In this document: positions 16,367 through 24,682 of the stretch, piece after piece
Numbering within the stretch: the first letter of the stretch is position 1
How the letters are laid out: the number at the start of each line of letters is the position of its first letter
DNA from: CAWAYR01 sp050250955
GTDB lineage: Bacteria > Acidobacteriota > Vicinamibacteria > Vicinamibacterales > UBA2999
Direction of reading: 5' to 3'
Length of the DNA stretch: 64,000 nt
Assembly: GCA_050250955.1 (NCBI GenBank)
Contig: JBFWNR010000005.1
Span: 124,001-188,000, forward strand
Program-made: the position numbers and the translations under genes
The notes under the pieces: generated by a model
The model's database searches: none
What the model was told of the DNA's origin: nothing
The model's input: only the letters and a program-made list of their open reading frames with translations

Positions 16367-19020
16367 TGACCCCTCGTACGGGCGAACGAATGACGCTGCT
16401 GTCGAGGCTCGATCCCCGGATTCTGGTCGCGTCACTGGTCGGCTTCTACGTGTTGCTGCCGCTCGATCGGGGGTTTCCCAGCATCCCGGTGTTCGGTCGA
16501 CCTCTCAACCCGGCGATTGCCGCGACGCTCGGCGTGCTGTTTGTCCTGATCGTGCAGTCGCGTGGTGCCCTGCTGTCCTGGGTGCGCGATCCTTACGTCA
16601 TCGTGCAGTCACTCTACGCCGTCGCTCTGCTCGTCGGCGCACTGCGGGCTCCCAGCGCGCCTGTGGCGTTGCATTGGTCCTTCCTGTACTACTGCACGTT
16701 CGTCCTGAACTACCTGATCTTGAGACACGTGACCGGTCTGCACGGTACGCGGTGGCTGTCCAGCGTGGTCGTCGGATTCGGATTCGCGGCGGCGGGGGTC
16801 AGCATCGTTCAGAGTGTCTTTGGTATTGCGCTGCCGATCTATCACGGGTGGTACGAGAATTACTTCTCGAGTCTCCCAGAGGATTATGCCCTGCCGACAT
16901 CTCGGGCGGCGGGGACCATGAACAACCCGATTCTGTATTGCGTGCTGATGGCGCTGATCATTCCGTTCGCCCTGGATCTTCAGCGCCGGTGGCTGCGGGC
17001 GATCGCATTGTTCACGGTATCGTTCGCTGCCGCGTTGTCTGGATCGCGAACCGGCGTCTTCGTCGTCGCGGCGGTTGCCGCCGCGGCCGTTGCCGTCTAT
17101 CGGTGGCGTGCCGTGAGAGCGCTGCCGGCGGTTGCTCTAGGTCTCCTGCTCCTTGGGGCGTCCCTTGCCGCGCTGAGCAGTGGGCCAAATTCGCGGCTCG
17201 GATTTCTGGTGGGACGACTGGGATATCTCTCTGACCCCGGGGCCGTCGATTTACGATCCAGGTCGGTTTTGGACTCCGGCACAGGACGACGGACGGGCGC
17301 GGCCAAGGGCGCGCAAGGCTCACCGTCCAGGATGGCAGGCATCGAGGCAGCGAACCGACTCGGCGCAGAGGAACGTGCAGAGGTTTCTGCGGCGCTCGGT
17401 GTCAGTCTTCGCCAGGAGGTTGTGCTCGAGGCCGTTCGCGAGATGGCCCGGGAGTGGGGAACGGTCACATGGCTGGTGGGGCGTGGTTCCCTGACCTCAT
17501 CCTCCGTGGGCATGCGTATACAGCTGTGGTATACCTCGGTCGACAACGTCTTCCTGTCTGTGTTGTACGAGCGCGGCCTGACTGGGCTAGCGCTCTTCCT
17601 GTGCGCGTTCATTGCATTCTTCGTTTCGACGTGGCGCGCTGCACCGATCACCGTGCATTGGTACGCGCCTGCGGTCCTCGCGGTCACGGGGCTCTCCTTC
17701 TGCTGGGATGCGTACTCGACGTTCAATATTCTGGCAGTGGGATCGATGGCGGTCGCCGCGTGGCATGCGGAGCAGCGGCGATACCCACCTCGAATCGCCG
17801 CGCGAGCGATGCGAGCCACTGATCCCGCAGCGGCAGAGGAACGGTTCGCAGTCAGCACAGATTCCCGGCCGCATGTAGCCATTCTCACCAACGTGCTGCC
17901 CAGCTATCGACGCGGCTTCTACGATCGTCTCTTCGCCCGGCAGGACCTGGTCGTCACGGTCTATTGCCAGCCAGCAATTCAAGGCATAAACGTCGAGCCA
18001 ATCCATGATCGGTACCCGGACCGTATCAAGCTCGTCAGGTCCGTTGGATGGAAAGGCGAAGCCCTCGCCTGGCAGTTCACGCCGTGGCGAGAGCTCCTCA
18101 CCTACGATGTCGTCTTCGTGGACGGCAATCCGCGCATTCTGTCACATGCCGTGACGGCGACCCTGCTGCGCCTGCTCCGCCGGAATGTCGTGTTGTGGAC
18201 GATGGGGCATTCGTACCGCGCCAACGCGCTCACCGAACGGATCCGGCTCCTGTGGAGCCGGATGTTCGATCGGCTCTTCGTCTACACCGACGCCGAGATC
18301 CGTTTTTTGCGGACACAAGGGTTCGCGAGCCAGCATATCGTCTCGATGAACAACGGTCTCGACCAGCACGAGATCGACACGGCGATGGCGGCCTGGAGTG
18401 AGCCGCGACTCGATCAGTGGCGCCGGGCGCAGGACCTCTCGGATGGGCCCATCCTCCTTTCCTGCGCGCGGCTCGATCCCAAGAACCGATTCGAGCAGGT
18501 GATCGCCGCGCTTCCCGCGATTCTGCAACGGGCCCCAGACGCCGTGTGGTGCGTGATCGGCGGGGGCGCCGACGAGCATCGCCTTGCTGCATCCGCGCGC
18601 GAAGCGGGCCTGTCCGATCAGGTCCGCTTCGTCGGCGAGCTCTATGACGAGGAGCAACTCGCGCCGTGGTTTCTCTCCGCGGCTGTGTTTCTGCACCCCG
18701 GCGCGATTGGTCTGAGCCTCCTGCATGCGTTCGGGTACGGTCTGCCCGTTGTGACACATGGAGAGGCTGCCCACCATGGGCCAGAGTTCGCCGCTTTCGA
18801 AGAGGGCCGTTCGGGACGCAGCTACCCGGAGAACGATGCACAGGGCCTGGGGGCGGCCGTGCTCGCCCTACTGTACGATCAGGGGGGACGGTCGGAGATT
18901 CGACGTCATGTTCGGCACATCGCGAGAACGCAGTTCAATGTCGACGTGATGGTCGAACGGTTCGTCGCGGTTGTCCGGGATGCTCTGGCGGCGCAGAGCC
19001 CCGCAGGGTCTGGCAAGTAG
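16363..19020 (+). CDS. O-antigen polymerase/ligase-like protein fused to a glycosyltransferase
   Basis: One 885-residue frame with two different modules. Residues about 10-480 form a Wzy/WaaL-like polytopic membrane domain with a periplasmic loop and the conserved VDNVFLSVLYERGLTG signature (D394-N395) of O-antigen ligase/polymerase families. Residues about 502-885 form a GT-B glycosyltransferase starting PHVAILTNVLPSYRRGFYDR, with the donor site reading PGAIGLSLLHAFGYGLPVV in place of EX7E, a variant seen in a recognised GT4-like branch. The join is a short Ala/Glu-rich linker with no internal stop or restart signal. The polymerase active site would be periplasmic and the transferase cytosolic. 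A natural fusion is most likely; a lost stop codon is the alternative. Confidence 0.85.
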   Translation: MMTPRTGERMTLLSRLDPRILVASLVGFYVLLPLDRGFPSIPVFGRPLNPAIAATLGVLFVLIVQSRGALLSWVRDPYVIVQSLYAVALLVGALRAPSAPVALHWSFLYYCTFVLNYLILRHVTGLHGTRWLSSVVVGFGFAAAGVSIVQSVFGIALPIYHGWYENYFSSLPEDYALPTSRAAGTMNNPILYCVLMALIIPFALDLQRRWLRAIALFTVSFAAALSGSRTGVFVVAAVAAAAVAVYRWRAVRALPAVALGLLLLGASLAALSSGPNSRLGFLVGRLGYLSDPGAVDLRSRSVLDSGTGRRTGAAKGAQGSPSRMAGIEAANRLGAEERAEVSAALGVSLRQEVVLEAVREMAREWGTVTWLVGRGSLTSSSVGMRIQLWYTSVDNVFLSVLYERGLTGLALFLCAFIAFFVSTWRAAPITVHWYAPAVLAVTGLSFCWDAYSTFNILAVGSMAVAAWHAEQRRYPPRIAARAMRATDPAAAEERFAVSTDSRPHVAILTNVLPSYRRGFYDRLFARQDLVVTVYCQPAIQGINVEPIHDRYPDRIKLVRSVGWKGEALAWQFTPWRELLTYDVVFVDGNPRILSHAVTATLLRLLRRNVVLWTMGHSYRANALTERIRLLWSRMFDRLFVYTDAEIRFLRTQGFASQHIVSMNNGLDQHEIDTAMAAWSEPRLDQWRRAQDLSDGPILLSCARLDPKNRFEQVIAALPAILQRAPDAVWCVIGGGADEHRLAASAREAGLSDQVRFVGELYDEEQLAPWFLSAAVFLHPGAIGLSLLHAFGYGLPVVTHGEAAHHGPEFAAFEEGRSGRSYPENDAQGLGAAVLALLYDQGGRSEIRRHVRHIARTQFNVDVMVERFVAVVRDALAAQSPAGSGK

Positions 19021-20123
19021 TGGCGACGACGATGCTCTTCATCGGCCCGTTGCCCGAACCAGTCACGGGCCAGTCGCTCGCCTGCCGGGTGCTGCTCGAC
19101 GGACTGCCCGCAGGGTATCGCGTCGAGCTGGTCGACATGGCCAAGCGGGAATTCACCCAAGGCGTGAGCTCGCTCTCACGCGTCGCTCAGGTCGCCCGGA
19201 TCCTGTGGCGCGTCTGGCGCCGGAGACGGCACGCCGACGTCGTCTATCTGAACGTCTCGGAGTCCGTGGCCGGCAGCGCCAAGGACCTGGTCATCTACGC
19301 CCTGTGCTTCGGCAAGCTCGGGCGGACGGCCATCCACCTGCACGGCGGGGCCGGCATGCGCGAGATCATGCGGCACCGTGGCCCGCTGCGGACGCTCAAC
19401 GCATTCTTTCTGAAGCGGCTGGGCGCGGCAATCGTCCTCGGCGAGTCACAGCGGGAGATCTACCGCGGGGTGGTCCCGGAAGATCGGATTCACGTGGTTC
19501 CGAACTTCGCCGAGGATAGCCTTTTCACCACCACCGCAGGGGTGGACGCCAAGTTCGACCGCACGACGCCGCTACGGGTCCTGTTTCTGAGCAATCTGCT
19601 TCCGGGCAAGGGCTACGAGGAACTCGCGGACGCGTACCTGGGCCTCGACGAGTCCGTCAAGGCGTCGATCCGGCTCGACCTGGCCGGTGCCTTCGAGGCC
19701 GAAGGCGCGAGAGCGGATTTCCTCGCGAAAGTGGCGGGCGACCGGCGCATCCAGTACCACGGCACCGTGGCCGGGGACCGCAAGCGCGAGCTCTTCTGGC
19801 AGGCTCACGTGTTCTGCCTGCCGACGTACTATGCCTACGAAGGCCAGCCGATCAGCATCCTCGAGGCGTATGCGTCCGGATGCGCGGTGATCACGACGGC
19901 CCACAGCGGCATTCCCGATGTGTTCCGCGACGGCGTGAACGGTCTCCAGGTCGCAGCGCGATCGGTCGACGCGTTGCGTGCGGCGCTCACCGCGGCGGTG
20001 AGCGCGCCTGATGCCCTGCGGCAGATGGCGATGACGAACCACACCACGGCGTTGGATGTCTACCGGACGGCCACATTCCAGCGCGCAGTGATGGGCGTTC
20101 TCGATCGAGTGGCGAACCAATGA
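19020..20123 (+). CDS. GT4-family glycosyltransferase
   Basis: GT-B-fold glycosyltransferase of 367 residues. LFIGPLPEPVTGQSLACRVL is the N-terminal nucleotide-fold start; the C-terminal domain has LFLSNLLPGKGYEEL and EGQPISILE, a clean EX7E motif. GTG 19020 overlaps the previous stop (TAG) by one base; in-frame ATG 19032 is an alternative start. It belongs to the rightward polysaccharide operon. Confidence 0.87.
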   Translation: MATTMLFIGPLPEPVTGQSLACRVLLDGLPAGYRVELVDMAKREFTQGVSSLSRVAQVARILWRVWRRRRHADVVYLNVSESVAGSAKDLVIYALCFGKLGRTAIHLHGGAGMREIMRHRGPLRTLNAFFLKRLGAAIVLGESQREIYRGVVPEDRIHVVPNFAEDSLFTTTAGVDAKFDRTTPLRVLFLSNLLPGKGYEELADAYLGLDESVKASIRLDLAGAFEAEGARADFLAKVAGDRRIQYHGTVAGDRKRELFWQAHVFCLPTYYAYEGQPISILEAYASGCAVITTAHSGIPDVFRDGVNGLQVAARSVDALRAALTAAVSAPDALRQMAMTNHTTALDVYRTATFQRAVMGVLDRVANQ

Positions 20124-20890
20124 GCGCAGACGCCGACGTGCGGCCAGACGTGGTGGAGCAGTACGAGGACTACTACGCCGACGGCGTGTCCGAGTGGCGC
20201 CGGTTGGGCGCGCTCGACAAGGCCGCGAACATCGTGGCGCTGTGTCGGCCGATGCGCGTGTCGTCGGTGCTGGAAATCGGTGCCGGGGATGGATCGGTGC
20301 TGCAGCAGTTGTCCGAGCTCGGTTTCGGCGACCAGCTCCATGCGGCCGAGATTTCGCGATCCGGAGTCGCCGTGATCGAGGGCCGCGCGATTCCACGACT
20401 GGTCGAGTGCCGGCTCTTCGACGGCGCCCGTCTCCCGTGGGAGTCCGGCCGGTTCGATGTCGCCGTCCTCAGCCACGTCGTCGAGCACCTCGAGCACCCG
20501 CGGCAGCTCCTCCTCGAGGCCGCGCGCGTCGCCCGCTACGTGTTCGTTGAGGTGCCGACCGAGGACACCACGCGGCGCGCGAAGGACTATGTGGCCGACC
20601 GGGTCGGACACATCAACTTCTACTCGCCGCGGACGATCCGCTGGCTGGTCCAGTCGGTCGGGCTCCGCGTGCTGAGGCAGGTGACCACCAATCCGTCCAA
20701 GGCGGTCTACAGCTTCGAATCTGGCCGTAAGGGCGCGATCCACTACCATACGAAAGACCTGCTGCTGCGGCTGGCGCCTGCCTTTGCGACCCGGCACTTC
20801 TGCTATCACGAAGCCCTGCTGGCCACGGCACAGCCCGCGGACGGAACCGGGGCGAGGCCAGCGGGACGAGCCGGGAGCGAGTCGGCATGA
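20120..20890 (+). CDS. Class I SAM-dependent methyltransferase
   Basis: 256-residue methyltransferase of the Methyltransf_11 type: VLEIGAGDGSVLQQL is motif I for SAM binding and VLSHVVEHLEHP follows as the motif IV region. In this operon it may methylate a sugar of the repeat unit or cap the chain. ATGA overlap with the GT4 gene, and the next methyltransferase overlaps its end by 4 nt. Confidence 0.82.
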   Translation: MSADADVRPDVVEQYEDYYADGVSEWRRLGALDKAANIVALCRPMRVSSVLEIGAGDGSVLQQLSELGFGDQLHAAEISRSGVAVIEGRAIPRLVECRLFDGARLPWESGRFDVAVLSHVVEHLEHPRQLLLEAARVARYVFVEVPTEDTTRRAKDYVADRVGHINFYSPRTIRWLVQSVGLRVLRQVTTNPSKAVYSFESGRKGAIHYHTKDLLLRLAPAFATRHFCYHEALLATAQPADGTGARPAGRAGSESA

Positions 20891-21618
20891 GCACGCTGCG
20901 ATCCGCCTACCGTCGGGCGCGTCGAGCGGTGCGCTGCGCGGTCGGTCGCGACGTCCGTTTCCTCGTCCAGACTGATATGCCTCGCGAACGGCACGGCAGC
21001 GAGTACGGCGGGTGGTGGATCTGCCCGACGGGTCTCAACCCCCGCGCGGTCGTGTACTCCGTGGGCATCGGGACGGACGTCACCTTCGACCTGTCGCTGA
21101 TGGCGGCCTACGGCCTCGCCATCCACGCGTTCGACCCTACCCCGGGATCGCTCGCCTATCTGGCGAGCATTCCGCTGCCCGAGGGCTTCACCTACCACCA
21201 GGTCGCCCTGGCGGCGACCGACGGGTTAGCAGCCTTCCTTCCTCCGGCTTCCCCCGACCACATTTCGCACACGCTGCTGCCCGATGGTCAGACTGACGCG
21301 CGGGCCATCACCGTGAAAGTGCGCCGGCTCTCGACGATCATGCGAGAGCTCGGCCACACGGCCATCGATGTGCTGAAGATGGACATCGAGGGCGCTGAGT
21401 ACGAGGTCCTCGACGACCTCCTCACGCAGCGGCTGCCGGTGCGCCAGATCCTGGTCGAGTTCCACCACCGGTTCACGAACGTCGGCGTGGAACGGACCAA
21501 ACGGGCCGTGGCCAACTTGAACGCCGCCGGCTATCGCATCTTCGCCGCGTCCGACAACGGCGAGGACTATGGATTCCTTCTGGACGACCGCGGCGGCACT
21601 GCCACCGCTCGCACGTAA
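20887..21618 (+). CDS. FkbM-family methyltransferase
   Basis: 243-residue SAM-dependent O-methyltransferase of the FkbM family. YSVGIGTDVTFDLSLM is the SAM-binding region and IDVLKMDIEGAEYEVL is the diagnostic FkbM motif. Such enzymes often methylate sugar hydroxyls in surface glycans. The ATG overlaps the upstream stop (ATGA). With the preceding gene it indicates an O-methylated polysaccharide. Confidence 0.88.
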   Translation: MSTLRSAYRRARRAVRCAVGRDVRFLVQTDMPRERHGSEYGGWWICPTGLNPRAVVYSVGIGTDVTFDLSLMAAYGLAIHAFDPTPGSLAYLASIPLPEGFTYHQVALAATDGLAAFLPPASPDHISHTLLPDGQTDARAITVKVRRLSTIMRELGHTAIDVLKMDIEGAEYEVLDDLLTQRLPVRQILVEFHHRFTNVGVERTKRAVANLNAAGYRIFAASDNGEDYGFLLDDRGGTATART

Positions 21619-21626
21619 CGCTCGAT

Positions 21627-22766
21627 ATGGCGAAGCGCCCCTATCAAATCTGCGCCAACTGCATCATGGACACGTCTGACTCGAACATCGTGTTCGATGA
21701 CCGTGGATGGTGCGATTACTGCAACAACTTCTACCAGCACATCCTGCCGAACTGGCATCCCGACGAGATCGGCGCCCGCGAGCTGGAGCGCGAGGTCGAG
21801 GCCATCAAGCATCACGGGCGCGGTCGTGAATACGACTGCGTCATCGGCCTCTCCGGCGGCGTCGACAGCTCGTACGTCGTCTATTTGGCCAAGGAGCGGC
21901 TCGGCCTGCGGCCGCTACTGCTGCACGTCGATGCCGGATGGAACTCACAGGAGGCCGTCAACAACATCGAAAAGCTGGTGGATGGTCTCGGCCTCGACCT
22001 TCATACCGAAGTCGTCGACTGGCTCGAGATGCGGGACCTCCAGCTGGCCTTCTTCAAGGCGCAGGTGCCGCATCTCGATACGCCCCAGGACCACGCGTTC
22101 TTCGCCGGACTGTACAACTTCGCGGCCCGCCACGGCGTTCGCTACATCCTCACCGGGGCCAATTACTCGACCGAATGCGTACGCGAGCCCCTTGAGTGGC
22201 ACTATCACGCGACCGATCTGCGTCAGCTCAAGGACATCCATCGGCGCTTCGGCACGCGACCACTCGAGCGGTTTCCGACCGCTGACATCCTGAAGTTCAA
22301 GGTGTACTACCGGTTTGTCAAGGGAGTTCGGGTCGTCAAGCCGCTCAACAACGTACGGTACATCAAAGATGAGGCGATGCGGCTGCTGATGGATCGCTTC
22401 GGGTGGCAACGCTATGCCCACAAGCACTACGAGTCACGCTTCACGCGGTTCTACGAGGGCTACTGGCTGCCAACCAAGTTCGGCTACGACAAGCGGCGGG
22501 CGCACTTTTCGAGCCTGATTCTCACGAAACAGATGACTCGTGACGACGCGCTCCGGACGATCAGCCAGCCCGCCTACGACGACGAGTCGATTGCCCACGA
22601 CTTCGAATACGTAGCGACCAAACTGGATCTCGGCGTGGACGAGCTGCGCGCGTTCCTCGACGGCCCGAACAAGACCTACCGGGACTACCGGCACAGCATG
22701 CCGGTAATCAACTTGGGCACCCAGGCGCTGCGGCTGCTCGGCGTACAACGGGCCATCATCCGATGA
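21627..22766 (+). CDS. wbuX: N-acetyl sugar amidotransferase (WbuX/WbpG family)
   Basis: ATP-dependent PP-loop amidotransferase, 379 residues, which converts an N-acetyl group of a sugar to an acetamidino group with ammonia supplied by its HisH/HisF-like partners. Two CxxC pairs (C9/C12, C29/C32) form a zinc ribbon and SGGVDSS (76-82) is the pyrophosphate loop. The next two genes are the expected partners, with a 4-nt overlap to the HisH homologue. P. aeruginosa WbpG-HisH2-HisF2 is the best-known equivalent. The sugar substrate here is not evident. Confidence 0.9.
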   Translation: MAKRPYQICANCIMDTSDSNIVFDDRGWCDYCNNFYQHILPNWHPDEIGARELEREVEAIKHHGRGREYDCVIGLSGGVDSSYVVYLAKERLGLRPLLLHVDAGWNSQEAVNNIEKLVDGLGLDLHTEVVDWLEMRDLQLAFFKAQVPHLDTPQDHAFFAGLYNFAARHGVRYILTGANYSTECVREPLEWHYHATDLRQLKDIHRRFGTRPLERFPTADILKFKVYYRFVKGVRVVKPLNNVRYIKDEAMRLLMDRFGWQRYAHKHYESRFTRFYEGYWLPTKFGYDKRRAHFSSLILTKQMTRDDALRTISQPAYDDESIAHDFEYVATKLDLGVDELRAFLDGPNKTYRDYRHSMPVINLGTQALRLLGVQRAIIR

Positions 22767-23368
22767 TCACCATCGTCGACTACGGCCTGGGCAACGTCAA
22801 CGCCTTCCTGAACGTCTATCGGCGCCTGAACGTCGCGGCACGAACTGCCACCCGCGCCGACGATTTGCACGACGCGGCGAAGGTCATCCTGCCCGGGGTG
22901 GGCGCATTCGATCACGCCATGGCTCGGCTCACCGAATCCGGCATGCGGAGCGCGCTCGACGACGCCGTGCTGCGCCGGAGGGTCCCGCTCCTCGGTGTGT
23001 GCGTGGGCATGCAGATGCTGGGGCGTTACAGCGATGAAGGCCGGTTGCCCGGCCTCGGCTGGATCGAGGGGCAGGTCCGGTCGCTGGCATCGGTGGTCGC
23101 GACGCGGCCGGTGCCCCACATGGGCTGGAACGATGCGCGCCCGATCGCACATGAGCCCCTGTTCGCCCGACTCGAGTCGCCGAGGTTCTATTTTCTCCAC
23201 TCGTACTACTTCCAGTGCGATCGCGCCGAGGACACGATCGCACTGGCCGACTACGGCGGCGAGTTCGCGTGCGCAGTGCGCGCCGACAACGTCTACGGTG
23301 TGCAGTTCCACCCCGAGAAGAGCCATCACGACGGGGTGCAGCTCCTGAAGAATTTCGCCGAGATCTGA
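22763..23368 (+). CDS. wbuY: HisH-like glutaminase subunit of the sugar-amidation complex
   Basis: Class I glutamine amidotransferase, 201 residues, with nucleophile C80 in GVCVGMQ and the H183/E185 pair in FHPEKSH. It resembles imidazole-glycerol-phosphate synthase subunit HisH, but no other his gene is near and it sits between the WbuX amidotransferase and a HisF paralogue. It therefore most likely releases ammonia from glutamine for sugar amidation. Confidence 0.88.
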   Translation: MITIVDYGLGNVNAFLNVYRRLNVAARTATRADDLHDAAKVILPGVGAFDHAMARLTESGMRSALDDAVLRRRVPLLGVCVGMQMLGRYSDEGRLPGLGWIEGQVRSLASVVATRPVPHMGWNDARPIAHEPLFARLESPRFYFLHSYYFQCDRAEDTIALADYGGEFACAVRADNVYGVQFHPEKSHHDGVQLLKNFAEI

Positions 23369-23369
23369 G

Positions 23370-24158
23370 ATGCTACGCCCACGGATCATCCCCTCGCTGC
23401 TGCTCAGGAACGGGGGGCTCGTCAAGACCGTCCGCTTCACCGACGACGAGAAGTACGTCGGCGATCCGGTGAATGCGGTGAGGATCTTCAACGAGAAGGA
23501 GGCCGACGAGCTCATTCTGGTCGATATCGACGCGACGACCCGCGGCGCTGAACCGAATTTCAAGCTGGTCGCCCAGATCGCCGTGGAGTGCCGGATGCCG
23601 CTCTGCTACGGCGGCGGCATCACGACCGTCGACCAGGCGGCGAGAATCATCGGCCTCGGCGTGGAGAAGATTGCCATCAGCTCGGCCGCACTGCAGAATC
23701 CGGCGCTGATTCAGGCCATCGCTCACGAGCTCGGCAGCCAGAGCGTCGTGGCCGTGTACGACGTCAGGCAACGTCCCGGCGGCACAGACTACGACGTGTG
23801 CACGCACAACGGCCGCACGCCGACCGGGCTGACGCTCACGGACGTCGCCGGCCGGGCAGCATCGCTGGGGGCCGGAGAGATTCTGGTCAATTCGATCGAC
23901 CGGGACGGCACCATGCAGGGTTACGACCTCGCGCTCGCGCGGGCCGTGAGGGCCGCTACGACGCTGCCGATGACGGTGTCGGGTGGTGCGAGTTCGCTGG
24001 CCGATATCGAACGCCTTTTCGTCGAGTGCGGAGTCGTCGGAGCGGCGGCCGGGAGCCTGTTCGTGTTCAAAGGGACCCGCAAGGCCGTCCTGATCAACTA
24101 TCCGGGGCAGGCGAAGCGCGACGAGATCATTCGCTCAGCACTGGCGGGAGGTGCTTGA
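23370..24158 (+). CDS. wbuZ: HisF-like glycosyl amidation-associated protein (WbuZ)
   Basis: TIM-barrel HisF paralogue, 262 residues. True HisF uses D11 and D130 for cyclase chemistry; here the N-terminus reads IIPSLLLRNGG, so D11 is replaced by Leu, while the second Asp is kept (about D131 in YDVR). This fits WbuZ/HisF2 proteins, thought to channel ammonia from the glutaminase to the amidotransferase. It is the last gene of the rightward operon and lies 1 nt after the HisH-like gene. Confidence 0.9.
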   Translation: MLRPRIIPSLLLRNGGLVKTVRFTDDEKYVGDPVNAVRIFNEKEADELILVDIDATTRGAEPNFKLVAQIAVECRMPLCYGGGITTVDQAARIIGLGVEKIAISSAALQNPALIQAIAHELGSQSVVAVYDVRQRPGGTDYDVCTHNGRTPTGLTLTDVAGRAASLGAGEILVNSIDRDGTMQGYDLALARAVRAATTLPMTVSGGASSLADIERLFVECGVVGAAAGSLFVFKGTRKAVLINYPGQAKRDEIIRSALAGGA

Positions 24159-24669
24159 GATCAGTGCGGCGGGAATGCGACGCCCCGGACCGACACTTCC
24201 TTGCGCAGCGGCCCCAGGTTGCTCGCGGTGCAGTGTATGAGGAAGCCGGACGCGTCGACGGCGTGACTCGCAGCCGACTGGAGGTCCTTCACCACGTGAA
24301 TCGCACTGGCGAACGGAACGATCGCCTGGGTAAGGAACGCGTCGAACCTCACGGTAGACGCGCGCCGGCACGGCCGGCCATCCGGATCGGCTAGTCCAGC
24401 TCCAGGTCCACGCACCGTCGAAACAGTAGGTTGTAGTCGAGTGGCTCCATCAGGAGCCGCTCGCTGCGAATCGAGTGGTTCGAAATCAATCGCGCACCGG
24501 CACGTGCACCACGAACGAATGAGCCGCACGTCGAACGGCGCGCCGGCCCGTGATGCGACCGGGCGTATCGACCGCCAACAGCGTGCCGTTCAGCTTCGAG
24601 TTCTCGCGGATCGCCAGCTCCACTCCGGATGTCGGGCCGCACCCTGGCCCGGCGATCCGCTGGAGCAGC
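24159..24669. other. Gene-poor 0.5-kb region with transposase debris
   Basis: No intact gene. The minus strand carries a short IS5-like transposase fragment (24391-24486) and, at 24161-24370, an open stretch with a protein-like reading (VVKDLQSAASHAVDASG) that I cannot assign and that may be the end of a broken gene. It marks the right border of the polysaccharide locus. Confidence 0.5.
24391..24486 (-). pseudogene. IS5-family transposase remnant
   Basis: The minus strand reads SERLLMEPLDYNLLFRRC, closely resembling the N-terminal SERLLME(E/Q)(I/L)DYNLLFRWFVGL motif of IS5-type transposases. It is followed by a stop, and the rest of the transposase, including its catalytic DDE region, is missing. 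No inverted repeats were recognised. It suggests past insertion at the edge of the glycan locus. Confidence 0.6.
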
Positions 24670-24675
24670 TAGAAT
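24670..24675 (+). promoter_or_regulatory. -10-like box TAGAAT, 7 nt before cytochrome start
   Basis: TAGAAT ends 7 nt before ATG 24683. It overlaps the earlier in-frame ATG at 24674, which argues that 24683 is the true, possibly leaderless, start. Confidence 0.5.
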
Positions 24676-24682
24676 GCGACCG

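Noticed and set aside
22763..24158. hisH and hisF as histidine biosynthesis genes
   Set aside because: They follow a WbuX amidotransferase, no other his gene is near, and the HisF-like barrel lacks the first catalytic Asp. A sugar-amidation role fits better.
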